Shown: piece by piece, positions 1 through 6,165 of the stretch
How positions within the stretch are numbered: position 1 is the first letter of the stretch
Layout of the letters: the number at the start of each line of letters is the position of its first letter
Origin: CAZXYF01 sp964644705
GTDB lineage: Bacteria > Planctomycetota > Brocadiia > SM23-32
Length of the DNA stretch: 7,262 bases
Assembly: GCA_964644705.1 (NCBI GenBank)
Contig: CAZXYF010000158.1
Location: forward strand, 1-7,262
Direction of reading: 5' to 3'
Program-made: the position numbers and the translations under genes
Notes under the pieces: generated by a model
Database searches by the model: none
What the model saw: only the letters and a program-made list of their open reading frames with translations
Told to the model about the DNA's origin: nothing

Positions 1-24
1 GGGACAAGCCCGGCAGCAGGCCCA

Positions 25-56
25 TCTGGAATAACGTGGTTCATTGAATACTTACG
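25..56 (-). repeat. Dispersed repeat, copy 1 (inverted relative to copy at 7231-7262)
   Basis: Read on the minus strand, this 32-base stretch matches 7231-7262 at 27 of 32 positions, and all five differences are transitions. The last ten bases (TTATTCCAGA) are identical in both. It contains the core TTCA-N-TGAA and the half-site CGTAAGTATTCA, which also occurs in the palindrome at 5933-5957. Weaker similarity (GCCGTC, then four unmatched bases) extends to position 66. It lies about 80 bases beyond the bioA stop, in the same orientation relative to bioA as the other copy has to its upstream gene. The rest of the element probably continues through position 1 and out of the window (G+C-rich GGGACAAGCCCGGCAGC at 1-17). 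Its identity is unknown. Confidence 0.7.
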
Positions 57-137
57 GGGAGACGGCGGACGGAGGACGATAGAGGGTGGGACTGTAAACG
101 GCAGATGTTTGATAAAGACGAAGGTAAAGACAAAGAT

Positions 138-1517
138 CTATACATCCCAGATTGGCGTTTTGGACAGGCCTGACGCAGAACCCAGCACGTGATGCAGCGT
201 GTCGGAGGTTCGCGCGAGGATGTCGGTCAGTTCCTCTTCCGTCGTGCAGAGAGGGGGGAACAGATACACCATGTTCCCGAGCGGACGCAGCATCACGTTT
301 CGCTTCAGACCTTCCCTGTAGATTGTCGTCATCAGTTCATGGCCGCTGGGATATGGGTCTTTTGTCTCCTGGTCACGGACGAGCTCGAGTGCGGCCATGA
401 ATCCAATGTGGCGGAAGTCCCCGATGTGGGGAAGATCGGCGAGTTTCCGCATACCATCGCGCAGTTGAGGCGCTCGCTCATTGACATTGGCCAGCGTGTT
501 TTCGCGGTCGAACAGATCGAGGTTGGCCAGGGCGGCGGCACATCCAATCGGGTTGGCCGTGTAAGTATGGCCGTGATAGAAAGTCCGGTTGCTGCCCACT
601 TCCCCCAGAAACCCCTCGTAAATGTCACCGCTCATCAATGTTGCGGCGAAGGGCAACGTGCCCCCGGTGATACCTTTGGACAGGCACATGAAATCCGGAG
701 CGACATCGGCGCGCTCACAGGCAAACATCCGTCCGGTCCGACCGAAGCCCGTCGCTACTTCGTCCAGTATCAGGTGCACTCCATATTTTTCGGCGAGCTG
801 AGCGACGCCCTGCAGGTAGGATTCGGGATATGATATCATTCCGCCCGCGCCCATCAGCAGCGGTTCCATAATAATTCCCGCCAGCTCGTCTGCGTGCTCC
901 TCCAGCGCCTCCTCCATGAGCCGAAGGCACCCGGTATCACAGGATGCTCGATCCCGGTCCACGGGACAGCGGTAGCAGTAAGGGCCGGGCACGCTGAGAG
1001 AGTCAAAAAGGAGAGGTCCAAAAGATTCCCGGAATAAACTGACTCCGCTCACGCTCATCCCCCCCACGGTGTCACCGTGATATCCCGGCTGGAGGCACAG
1101 GAATTTCCGTTTCTGCTCCCTGCCCACGTTGCGCCAGTATTTCACCGACATTTTGAGTGCGATTTCCACCGCGGTCGAACCATCGTCGGAATAGAACACC
1201 CGCTGCAGCTTGTCCGGAGTGAGGGATACCAGTCGTTCTGCCAGTTCCGAGGCGGGACGATGGGCAACCGCAGCGAAGAGGACGTGGTCCAGTTGCTTCA
1301 TCTGCCGTTCCATGCGTTTGCGGATGTGGGGATGGCCGTGGCCGTGGACGTTGCACCACCAGCTCGCGATTGTATCGTAATACCACTTGCCGCTGTCGTC
1401 GTATAGCTTGACCCCTTCAGCCCGCTCGATGAAGAGTGGTTGTTCCTCCTCAAAACGCTGCATCTGGGTGTAGGGGTGCCAGTTGTATTCCAGATCTTTC
1501 TGTAACCATTTATTCAT
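138..1517 (-). CDS. bioA: Adenosylmethionine-8-amino-7-oxononanoate aminotransferase (DAPA synthase)
   Basis: BioA is a cytosolic PLP-dependent class-III aminotransferase that converts KAPA to 7,8-diaminopelargonate, using SAM as amino donor in the classical enzyme. The 459-residue protein is slightly longer than the usual 420-450. The N-terminal WHPYTQM motif (13-19) is the BioA signature. SDDGSTAVE (110-118) forms the phosphate-binding region, YHGDT is at 146-150, and DEVATGFGRTG (252-262) supplies the PLP-binding Asp252. The Schiff-base lysine is Lys281 in LSKGITGG, followed by YHGHTYTANP (314-323) and RPLGNMVYLFPPL (411-423). A cysteine cluster (Cys181, Cys184, Cys193, Cys197) sits in a loop in mid-domain. 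The ATG at 1517 overlaps the bioD stop by 8 bp and is preceded by purine-rich GGGAAGGGAAAAGAGA. It is the last gene of the operon. Lysine-dependent BioK-type donors cannot be excluded from sequence alone. Confidence 0.96.
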   Translation of the reverse strand: MNKWLQKDLEYNWHPYTQMQRFEEEQPLFIERAEGVKLYDDSGKWYYDTIASWWCNVHGHGHPHIRKRMERQMKQLDHVLFAAVAHRPASELAERLVSLTPDKLQRVFYSDDGSTAVEIALKMSVKYWRNVGREQKRKFLCLQPGYHGDTVGGMSVSGVSLFRESFGPLLFDSLSVPGPYCYRCPVDRDRASCDTGCLRLMEEALEEHADELAGIIMEPLLMGAGGMISYPESYLQGVAQLAEKYGVHLILDEVATGFGRTGRMFACERADVAPDFMCLSKGITGGTLPFAATLMSGDIYEGFLGEVGSNRTFYHGHTYTANPIGCAAALANLDLFDRENTLANVNERAPQLRDGMRKLADLPHIGDFRHIGFMAALELVRDQETKDPYPSGHELMTTIYREGLKRNVMLRPLGNMVYLFPPLCTTEEELTDILARTSDTLHHVLGSASGLSKTPIWDV

Positions 1518-2223
1518 TCTCTTTTCCCTTCCCGTATTCCCGTTGGAAGTTCTGGCCGATCCGTCGGAACTGGCTGGAGTATGCTGTAGCCCTTTCCAAC
1601 ACGGGTAATTCCCCCAGGATGGGCACGCCGGTCATCCTGTGAATGATACGGGGGTTGTCGTTCAGAACGACCTCATCGCCCTCATCCCGGATTCTGTTGA
1701 AAACCAGACCGACAATCGGGATGTCCCGTTCACGCAGCGCCTCAACCGTGAGGAGGCTGTGATTGACGCATCCGAGCGTGTTTTCGACCACGACCACGGT
1801 TTTCAGGCTCAGTTGCCCGGCAAGGTCCCCAATCAGAAGGTCGGTGGTAAGGGGCACGTTCAATCCGCCAGCTCCTTCCACCACTACCAGATCGTGTTCC
1901 GCTTCAAGATACCGATATGCATCAACGATCATGTTCGGGTTGATTTCCGTGTTCTCTTCCGCTGCGGCGAGGTGCGGAGAGGCCGGCAGGGAAAAAATGT
2001 AGGGACACCGCAAACGGAGCAGGTCATCAGGGGGGTAACCCGTTCGATCCGGGATGATATCATCGTGTACCAGCAGATCTTCTGGCTTATCATTGCAGCC
2101 CGTCTGCACCCATTTTTGGGTGATGACATCGAGGCCGCACTCGTGCAGATAGCGTGTCAGGTGCCCGCAGACAATCGTTTTCCCGACACCGGTATTCGTC
2201 CCGGTGATAAAAATCCCGCTCAT
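1510..2223 (-). CDS. bioD: Dethiobiotin synthetase
   Basis: BioD is a cytosolic ATP-dependent carboxylase that closes the ureido ring of diaminopelargonate with CO2 to give dethiobiotin. From the chosen start it has 237 residues, normal for the family. The N-terminal P-loop GTNTGVGKT is at residues 8-16. TQKWVQTG (35-42) puts a lysine at position 37, as in E. coli BioD Lys37, but with Trp where the usual KPV motif has Pro. SPHLAAA (82-88) and VEGAGGLNVPL (115-125) are the conserved substrate and magnesium loops. VVENTLGCVNHSLLT (145-159) and VFNRI (174-178) complete the fold. The ATG at 2223 is preferred over an upstream in-frame GTG at 2238. It begins directly at the family motif, follows GGGGGGAAGC, and forms the 4-bp ATGA overlap with the bioC stop. 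The 3' end overlaps bioA by 8 bp. Confidence 0.95.
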   Translation of the reverse strand: MSGIFITGTNTGVGKTIVCGHLTRYLHECGLDVITQKWVQTGCNDKPEDLLVHDDIIPDRTGYPPDDLLRLRCPYIFSLPASPHLAAAEENTEINPNMIVDAYRYLEAEHDLVVVEGAGGLNVPLTTDLLIGDLAGQLSLKTVVVVENTLGCVNHSLLTVEALRERDIPIVGLVFNRIRDEGDEVVLNDNPRIIHRMTGVPILGELPVLERATAYSSQFRRIGQNFQREYGKGKENE

Positions 2224-3005
2224 GCTTCCCCCCGGCACAGGAAAACCTGGTAGGTGGCGTGGATGTCCTCAAACAACTCGTGATACATTCGCCGCGTTTC
2301 GGCAAAAATGTGTGGCGTCCACTGGGGGCTCAATTCCTCAGAATGCCCCCGCACGCCGGTGTATTTGATGGTGCGCAGCAGGTCATTGAGCGAGGCGAAG
2401 GAATCCTGATAGCGACGTTCCTCAACGCTGCATTCGCTAAAATGATTGTCGAGCAGGTTGATGATCCGCATTTTGGAGGCGAAGTCCGTGGCAAGAACCC
2501 GGTGTTCGCCGTCGGTGGCCTCCGAGAGAGCTCGATCAAGCTCCCGATAGGTCTCCGGGCCATAGAAGGAGAATGTCAGGCGTCCGCCCGAGCGGAGCAT
2601 CTGTCTGTAGCGCTGGAGAGTGTCGTCGAGGTTGTTGAACCACTGGAAAGTGGCATTGGAGGTGATCAGATCGAAGGGCTCATCGGAGAAATATTCCGCG
2701 TCGGCTTCCACAAACTGTGCCTGGAAGGCGAATTTAGCCCGCGCCGCCTCCAGCATGGTTGGGGCGATATCCACACAGTGGAGATCTGCTTCGGGGAATG
2801 CGCCGAGCAGTAACCCGGTGTAGATCCCGGTGCCGCATCCCGGTTCCAGAATTCGTTCGGGCCGGCACGGGAGCGTGTATTCCAGCAGGTCCCGGGCCGA
2901 TTCTTTTTGCACATGAGCATATTCATCATACGCGCGGGCGGCTGCCGTAAAGTTTCGGGTGGCGGCCTCTTTCTGGGGAGAGGTTTTAATCATTGTGGAG
3001 CACAT
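2220..3005 (-). CDS. bioC: Malonyl-ACP O-methyltransferase
   Basis: BioC methylates the free carboxylate of malonyl-ACP (or malonyl-CoA) with SAM, so that fatty-acid synthase can elongate the disguised primer toward pimeloyl-ACP methyl ester. It has 261 residues from this start, close to the family norm. The BioC-type N-terminus NFTAAARAYDEYAHVQ is at 18-33. SAM motif I, ILEPGCGTGIYTG, is at 52-64, and the acidic end of strand 2, CVDIAPTMLEAA, is at 77-88. FDLITSNATFQWFNNLDDTL (111-130) is highly typical of BioC, and the post-IV strand GGRLTFSFYGPET is at 140-152. Two starts are possible: ATG at 3005 (20-bp overlap with bioH) or ATG at 2993 (8-bp overlap). Neither has a good Shine-Dalgarno, and the shorter form loses only MCST. 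The 3' end overlaps bioD as ATGA. Confidence 0.92.
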   Translation of the reverse strand: MCSTMIKTSPQKEAATRNFTAAARAYDEYAHVQKESARDLLEYTLPCRPERILEPGCGTGIYTGLLLGAFPEADLHCVDIAPTMLEAARAKFAFQAQFVEADAEYFSDEPFDLITSNATFQWFNNLDDTLQRYRQMLRSGGRLTFSFYGPETYRELDRALSEATDGEHRVLATDFASKMRIINLLDNHFSECSVEERRYQDSFASLNDLLRTIKYTGVRGHSEELSPQWTPHIFAETRRMYHELFEDIHATYQVFLCRGEA

Positions 3006-3675
3006 CTGGGAATTGAGGGTTCAGAAAGGCAGCGTGACCGGTTGACGGAAGAATTTTGAAGGAGGCACCGGGCATCTTCTCAGTCAGCCGTTGTGTCGGT
3101 TCTGGCGGTGCCACAGAATCCTTCTCACCGTGAATTAATATGATATCACATTCAGGCAAGTCGTCAGGTGGAAGGGATTGCCTGCAGAGATAATCCAGCC
3201 CCCCCAACAATTCGTCAGTTTCCATCTCATCCAGATACGCGGGCAGGTATTCCCGGCGGAAACGTTTGTAGTCCTTTCGCTGGGCGGGTAGAAAACATTC
3301 GCGATAAAAACGTTTGAGACACCGTTGTCTGTTGGTTTCTACGGCGTCTCGTACCCGCTGTATCTCTTCATCGGGGTAGGCGGGTCGCACGCCGACCAGT
3401 ACGAGCCGACCGATGGCGGCGGGGATGGTGCAGGCAATATCCATCGCGGCGTAGGCTCCCAGCGACCAGCCACAGAGATCAATGGGCGAGGGCACATCGG
3501 TCCGGAGATGGCGGACAATGGTGTTGTGGTATCTGTAGGGAAGAAATGTATCGGGACTCAATATATCGTAGCTGCCGCTGAGGCTCTCAAAAATCCGCCA
3601 ATCCGTGGCCCAGCCGGGAAGGCACACCACTGGAGGTGCCTCATCGTTGGGGATGCGCTTGAATTTACAGGACAT
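2986..3675 (-). CDS. bioH: Pimeloyl-ACP methyl ester esterase, BioH-like alpha/beta hydrolase
   Basis: This predicted cytosolic alpha/beta hydrolase should release methanol from pimeloyl-ACP methyl ester, ending the BioC-initiated chain. It has 229 residues, somewhat shorter than E. coli BioH (256). The oxyanion-hole segment CLPGWATDW is at 18-26, and the nucleophile elbow GWSLGA (69-74) gives Ser71. The acid is Asp186 in HGEKDSVAP and the base is His214 in STGHAAFL. The Asp-His spacing of 28 matches E. coli BioH (Asp207, His235), as does LLGGLDYL (156-163) with its LNGGLEIL segment. The shortening falls around the lid region between Ser and Asp and at the N-terminus. Its place between bioF and bioC supports the role. 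Functional analogues such as BioG or BioV are possible, but the BioH-like segments favour BioH. The ATG at 3675 has GGAGG nine bases upstream, inside the end of bioF (11-bp overlap). Confidence 0.85.
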   Translation of the reverse strand: MSCKFKRIPNDEAPPVVCLPGWATDWRIFESLSGSYDILSPDTFLPYRYHNTIVRHLRTDVPSPIDLCGWSLGAYAAMDIACTIPAAIGRLVLVGVRPAYPDEEIQRVRDAVETNRQRCLKRFYRECFLPAQRKDYKRFRREYLPAYLDEMETDELLGGLDYLCRQSLPPDDLPECDIILIHGEKDSVAPPEPTQRLTEKMPGASFKILPSTGHAAFLNPQFPDVLHND

Positions 3676-4837
3676 CCGATAGTGCCTCCACGAGTTGCTC
3701 TAAATCCGACTGCGTGTGGGCCGCGCATACCGAAAGACGGAGTCGGGCCTGGTTCGGGGGTACTGTCGGTGGCCGGATGGGCACGACCTGCAGTCCCCGC
3801 TCGAGCAACAGTTCACCCGCCCGGAGTGTTTCCTCGTTGCCACCCGTAAGAACCGGGATGATCTGGCTTTCACCGCGGACTTCAAATCCGCTGGACCGCA
3901 GTTCCTTCCGCAGCCAGTTGGCCTTTGCCAACAGCTCCTTACGCGGCGTTTCATCACTGTTGCACAGTTCAATTGCGGCGAGGTTGGATGCCACCACGGG
4001 CGCCGGGAGGGCGGTGGAATAGATGAAACTGCGCATGGAGTTGACGAGGTATCGGACGTCGGTTTCAGAAGCTGCGACATAGGCGCCAAATCCGCCCAGC
4101 GCCTTGCTGAAGGTGCCCATAACGAATTCAACGTTTTCAGTGAGTCCAGCTTTCTCCACGCGCCCTTTTCCGTGGGGGCCAAATACACCGGTGGCGTGGG
4201 CCTCATCAACCAGCATCTCGCAGTTATAGCAACGTTTTAAATCCACACACCGCTGGAGAGGGGCGAAATCACCATCCATGCTGAAGACGCTTTCAGTGAC
4301 GATCAGGACGTTCTGGAAGGAGCTGCGCCGGGAGTCCAGAATTTGTTCCAGTTCCTCCATATCGTTGTGGGGGTAACGAAGAAGTGTGGCCCGGGAAAGC
4401 AGGGCGCCATCGAGAAGGCTGGCATGGGAATATTTATCGGCGATTATTGCGTCGTGACGATCGGTCAGGGCGGGCAGAAGCCCCGTGTTGGCCTGGTATC
4501 CGGAATTGACCAGTAGCGCCGCCTCCTTCCCCTTAAACGCGGCAATGCTGTCTTCAAGTTGGTGATGGATATCCAGATCACCGCTCATCAGGCGCGACGC
4601 GCCGGAGCCGGTGCCGTATTCCTGCATCGCTTCTTCGGCGGCGCGGACGAGATGCCGATTTCCCGATAATCCCAGGTAGTCGTTGGAGGAGAAGTCGATG
4701 ATTGTCCGGCCGTCTTTCACGATTTTGCCGGGCGAGCGGCTCGTAGCGGGGGTGAGTTTGCGGAGGAGCGTTTTCTCCTTCTGCTCATGCAGGTGAGCCC
4801 GTCGTTGTGAAGCCGCTGATGTGGAATTGTTGGTCAT
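3665..4837 (-). CDS. bioF: 8-amino-7-oxononanoate synthase (KAPA synthase)
   Basis: BioF is a PLP-dependent alpha-oxoamine synthase that decarboxylatively condenses L-alanine with pimeloyl-ACP (or CoA) to form KAPA. The 390-residue protein is full length for the family (about 385). Motifs in order: FSSNDYLGLSG (49-59); YGTGSGASRLMSG (74-86); DKYSHASLLDG (134-144) with the PLP-stacking His138; TESVFSMDGD (181-190); LVDEAHATGVFG (209-220) with Asp211; and GTFSKALGGFGAYV with Schiff-base Lys245. The C-terminal domain contains PIRPPTVPPNQARLRLSV. KBL and serine palmitoyltransferase belong to the same superfamily, but the operon context settles BioF. It starts 54 bases after bioB. The ATG at 4837 is the first start after an in-frame TAA, and the only upstream purine run is a weak CAGGG directly abutting the ATG, so its own translation signal looks poor. 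Confidence 0.96.
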   Translation of the reverse strand: MTNNSTSAASQRRAHLHEQKEKTLLRKLTPATSRSPGKIVKDGRTIIDFSSNDYLGLSGNRHLVRAAEEAMQEYGTGSGASRLMSGDLDIHHQLEDSIAAFKGKEAALLVNSGYQANTGLLPALTDRHDAIIADKYSHASLLDGALLSRATLLRYPHNDMEELEQILDSRRSSFQNVLIVTESVFSMDGDFAPLQRCVDLKRCYNCEMLVDEAHATGVFGPHGKGRVEKAGLTENVEFVMGTFSKALGGFGAYVAASETDVRYLVNSMRSFIYSTALPAPVVASNLAAIELCNSDETPRKELLAKANWLRKELRSSGFEVRGESQIIPVLTGGNEETLRAGELLLERGLQVVPIRPPTVPPNQARLRLSVCAAHTQSDLEQLVEALSDVL

Positions 4838-4891
4838 CCCTGTTTGGGGGGTTGAGGTGACGCTGCGCCGAATTTATCCTACGCCCATTCG

Positions 4892-5818
4892 TCATTCATT
4901 ACCATCGCTCCACGCCTCTTCCAGCTCCGCAATCAGACGCCGGTCGTCTTCGGGGGAACGGCCCTTCTGCGTGAGGTAATCTCCGACAATCATTCCGTTG
5001 GCGCCCGAGGTGAAGGCCATGCCCTGGAAATCACCCAGCGCCGATTCGCGTCCGCCGGCCACCTTGATCGTCCGGTCCGGCATCAGCACGCGGAACACCG
5101 CGATTGTTTTGAGGATTTCCACCGAACTCAACGGTTCAACGTCCTCAAGTGGCGTGCCGGACACCGGCATGAGAATGTTGATGGGGACGGAATCCACGGG
5201 AAGTTCACGGAGAGTCATCCCCATGTTGACGCGGTCCTCGCGGGTTTCCCCCATGCCGATTATGCCCCCGCAACAAACCGATAAGCCCGTTTGACCGGCG
5301 TTTTTCACCGTACTGATGCGATCATCGAACTCGTGCGTCGTCACTATTTCACTGAAATAACGGCGGGATGTTTCAATGTTGTGGTTGTAACGACGTAACC
5401 CGGCCTCGTAAAGTTGTTGAAAAGCGTCCACACCCAGATTACCCAGCGACGCGCAGACATGCAGACCCAGGTCGGAGGTGATCCGTTCAATAACGCGGGT
5501 AACCCGGTCGATCTCATCGGGTTGGAGGGTGGGGCCACTGGTGACAATTCCAAAATGGCTGCTGCCGGCCTCCTGTGCCCGCGCAGCCGCCTCAAAAATG
5601 CCGTCGTTATCCATCAGTTCATAAACCTCTCCCTCAGCCCGGTTGTGTGCCGATTGAGCGCAGAATTTGCAGTCTTCCGTGCAGTTGCCCGACCGGGCAT
5701 TGACGATCGAGCACATGGCCACTTCGTTCTCGCAATTCTCCCGGCGCAGGCGGTCGGCCAGTGCCGACAGGGAGGACAGGGGCTGCTCGTACAGTTCTAG
5801 AGTCCGGTCTGTATTCAT
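4892..5818 (-). CDS. bioB: Biotin synthase (radical SAM), possibly non-canonical auxiliary cluster
   Basis: BioB is a radical SAM enzyme that inserts sulfur between C6 and C9 of dethiobiotin, the last step of biotin synthesis. At 308 residues it lacks the long C-terminal tail of E. coli BioB (346). The radical-SAM [4Fe-4S] motif is C-TED-C-KF-C at Cys46, Cys50 and Cys53. YNHNIETS (144-151), VCCGGIIGMGE (181-191), SVPINILMPVSGTPL (210-224) and AGGRES (254-259) are BioB hallmarks. Aligned with the E. coli [2Fe-2S] ligands Cys97, Cys128, Cys188 and Arg260, this protein has Gly90, Cys122, Cys182 (followed by Cys183) and Arg257, so one expected cysteine is missing. It is first in the operon. The ATG at 5818 has no visible Shine-Dalgarno; upstream in-frame codons offer no ATG or GTG nearby. 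Confidence 0.95.
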   Translation of the reverse strand: MNTDRTLELYEQPLSSLSALADRLRRENCENEVAMCSIVNARSGNCTEDCKFCAQSAHNRAEGEVYELMDNDGIFEAAARAQEAGSSHFGIVTSGPTLQPDEIDRVTRVIERITSDLGLHVCASLGNLGVDAFQQLYEAGLRRYNHNIETSRRYFSEIVTTHEFDDRISTVKNAGQTGLSVCCGGIIGMGETREDRVNMGMTLRELPVDSVPINILMPVSGTPLEDVEPLSSVEILKTIAVFRVLMPDRTIKVAGGRESALGDFQGMAFTSGANGMIVGDYLTQKGRSPEDDRRLIAELEEAWSDGNE

Positions 5819-5829
5819 CGTATTGGAAA

Positions 5830-5865
5830 TCAGAAAGTGAGGTGGCAGAATAGAAAGGGGAACAT
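5830..5865 (-). CDS. Possible 11-residue leader ORF upstream of bioB
   Basis: On the minus strand a short reading frame encodes MFPFLFCHLTF and stops with TGA 11 bases before the bioB ATG. It has a respectable ribosome binding site, GCAGGA, eight bases before its ATG, whereas bioB itself has none. Four of its eleven residues are phenylalanine. It lies downstream of the predicted bio promoter, so it would be transcribed. It could allow re-initiation on bioB, or act as a sensing leader peptide. An ORF this short can easily arise by chance, so this is only a candidate. Confidence 0.25.
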   Translation of the reverse strand: MFPFLFCHLTF

Positions 5866-5901
5866 CAGTGTCGTCCTGCTGTTACCCGACACCCGTATTC
5901 C

Positions 5902-5930
5902 ACTATACGCGGGATATGGATGGGTGACAA
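5902..5930 (-). promoter_or_regulatory. Predicted sigma70-type promoter of the bio operon
   Basis: On the minus strand the -35 box TTGTCA (5930-5925) and the -10 box TATAGT (5907-5902) are separated by exactly 17 bases, and each matches the consensus at five of six positions. Transcription would begin near 5894-5896, leaving an untranslated leader of about 75 bases before bioB. The -35 box is two bases from the palindrome at 5933-5957. No extended -10 TG is present. The call rests on pattern matching alone. Confidence 0.55.
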
Positions 5931-5932
5931 AT

Positions 5933-5957
5933 CGTAAGTATTCACTGAATGCTTACG
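5933..5957. promoter_or_regulatory. 25-bp near-perfect palindrome between divergent promoters (candidate operator)
   Basis: The two 12-base arms CGTAAGTATTCA and TGAATGCTTACG flank a central C. They are complementary at 11 of 12 positions, the exception being a T/G pair. The site sits two bases upstream of the bio -35 box and 11 bases from the plus-strand -35 candidate, a typical position for an operator controlling divergent genes. It does not resemble BirA (TTGTAAACC-type), BioR or other biotin operators known to me. The left arm also occurs in the dispersed repeats at both ends of the window, so it may instead be a repeat-family member. There is no T-tract to make it a terminator. Confidence 0.55.
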
Positions 5958-5968
5958 AAAACGCCGGT

Positions 5969-5997
5969 TTGTCTCGCGATTTGACCTGTCGTATTAT
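5969..5997 (+). promoter_or_regulatory. Candidate promoter for the URO-D-family gene
   Basis: TTGTCT (5969-5974, four of six consensus matches) is followed after 17 bases by TATTAT (5992-5997, five of six). Transcription would start near 6003-6005, giving a leader of about 160 bases before the ATG at 6166. A later TATGAT at 6132-6137 has no matching -35 box. This is the best plus-strand candidate I could see, but it is weaker than the bio promoter. Confidence 0.35.
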
Positions 5998-5999
5998 GC

Positions 6000-6117
6000 G
6001 GGAAGCATTTTTCTGGAGAGGATTGCCTTCCCGGAAAATCAGGGCGATATGTGTTTTGGAGAGCATACCCGCGTATCACCGGTTTGCGGGGGCATCTTAC
6101 TGGACGAGAGAACCAGT
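6000..6117 (+). other. Potentially structured 5' leader of the URO-D-family gene
   Basis: Short complementary stretches are visible. GGGAAG (6000-6005) can pair with CTTCCC (6027-6032). TTTTCTGG (6009-6016) can pair with CCGGAAAA (6031-6038, one G-U), and the two pairings exclude each other. ACTGG (6099-6103) pairs with CCAGT (6113-6117) around a nine-base loop. I do not recognise a known riboswitch: no B12 box (GCCACTG) is present. Apart from this and the promoter elements, the rest of 5819-6165 shows nothing further that I can name. Confidence 0.2.
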
Positions 6118-6153
6118 GCACCGACGCTAATTATGATAGTTTCGAGCAAAAGA

Positions 6154-6157
6154 GAGG
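6154..6157 (+). promoter_or_regulatory. Ribosome binding site fixing the 6166 start
   Basis: GAGG, within AGAGAGGAAC, lies eight bases before the ATG at 6166. The frame is open further upstream (an in-frame ATG at 6049), but that extension is not like the family's N-terminus. This site therefore selects 6166. Confidence 0.75.
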
Positions 6158-6165
6158 AACCACAG

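Noticed and set aside
91..98. TGTAAAC half-site resembling part of a BirA operator.
   Set aside because: It is a single half-site without a partner, downstream of the operon rather than at its promoter.
57..137. Possible terminator or small repeats after bioA: a 7-base periodic GACGGCG GACGGAG GACGATA at 61-81, and two TAAAGAC stretches at 113-132.
   Set aside because: No stem followed by a T-tract is visible on the minus strand, and the short repeats are imperfect low-complexity sequence.
189..833. Long plus-strand open frames antisense to bioA, and similar ones opposite bioD, bioC and bioF.
   Set aside because: They are shadows of well-supported genes, with no start signals or protein-family features of their own.
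2224..2238. GTG start adding MPGGS to BioD.
   Set aside because: The ATG at 2223 gives the standard BioD N-terminus and a 4-bp ATGA overlap with bioC, and the upstream G-run then serves as ribosome site.
5346..5358. 13-bp palindrome ATTTCACTGAAAT sharing TTCACTGAA with the intergenic palindrome.
   Set aside because: It lies inside bioB over a normal coding stretch (YFSEIV) and matches only the central nine bases, so coincidence is the simpler reading.
5837..6130. 97-residue plus-strand open frame across the intergenic region.
   Set aside because: It starts with GTG without a ribosome site, runs through the promoters and palindrome, and has no recognisable protein character.
6049..6165. 39-residue N-terminal extension of the URO-D-family protein.
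   Set aside because: The sequence is unlike the family. A proper ribosome site and the typical MTIHERL start are found at 6166.
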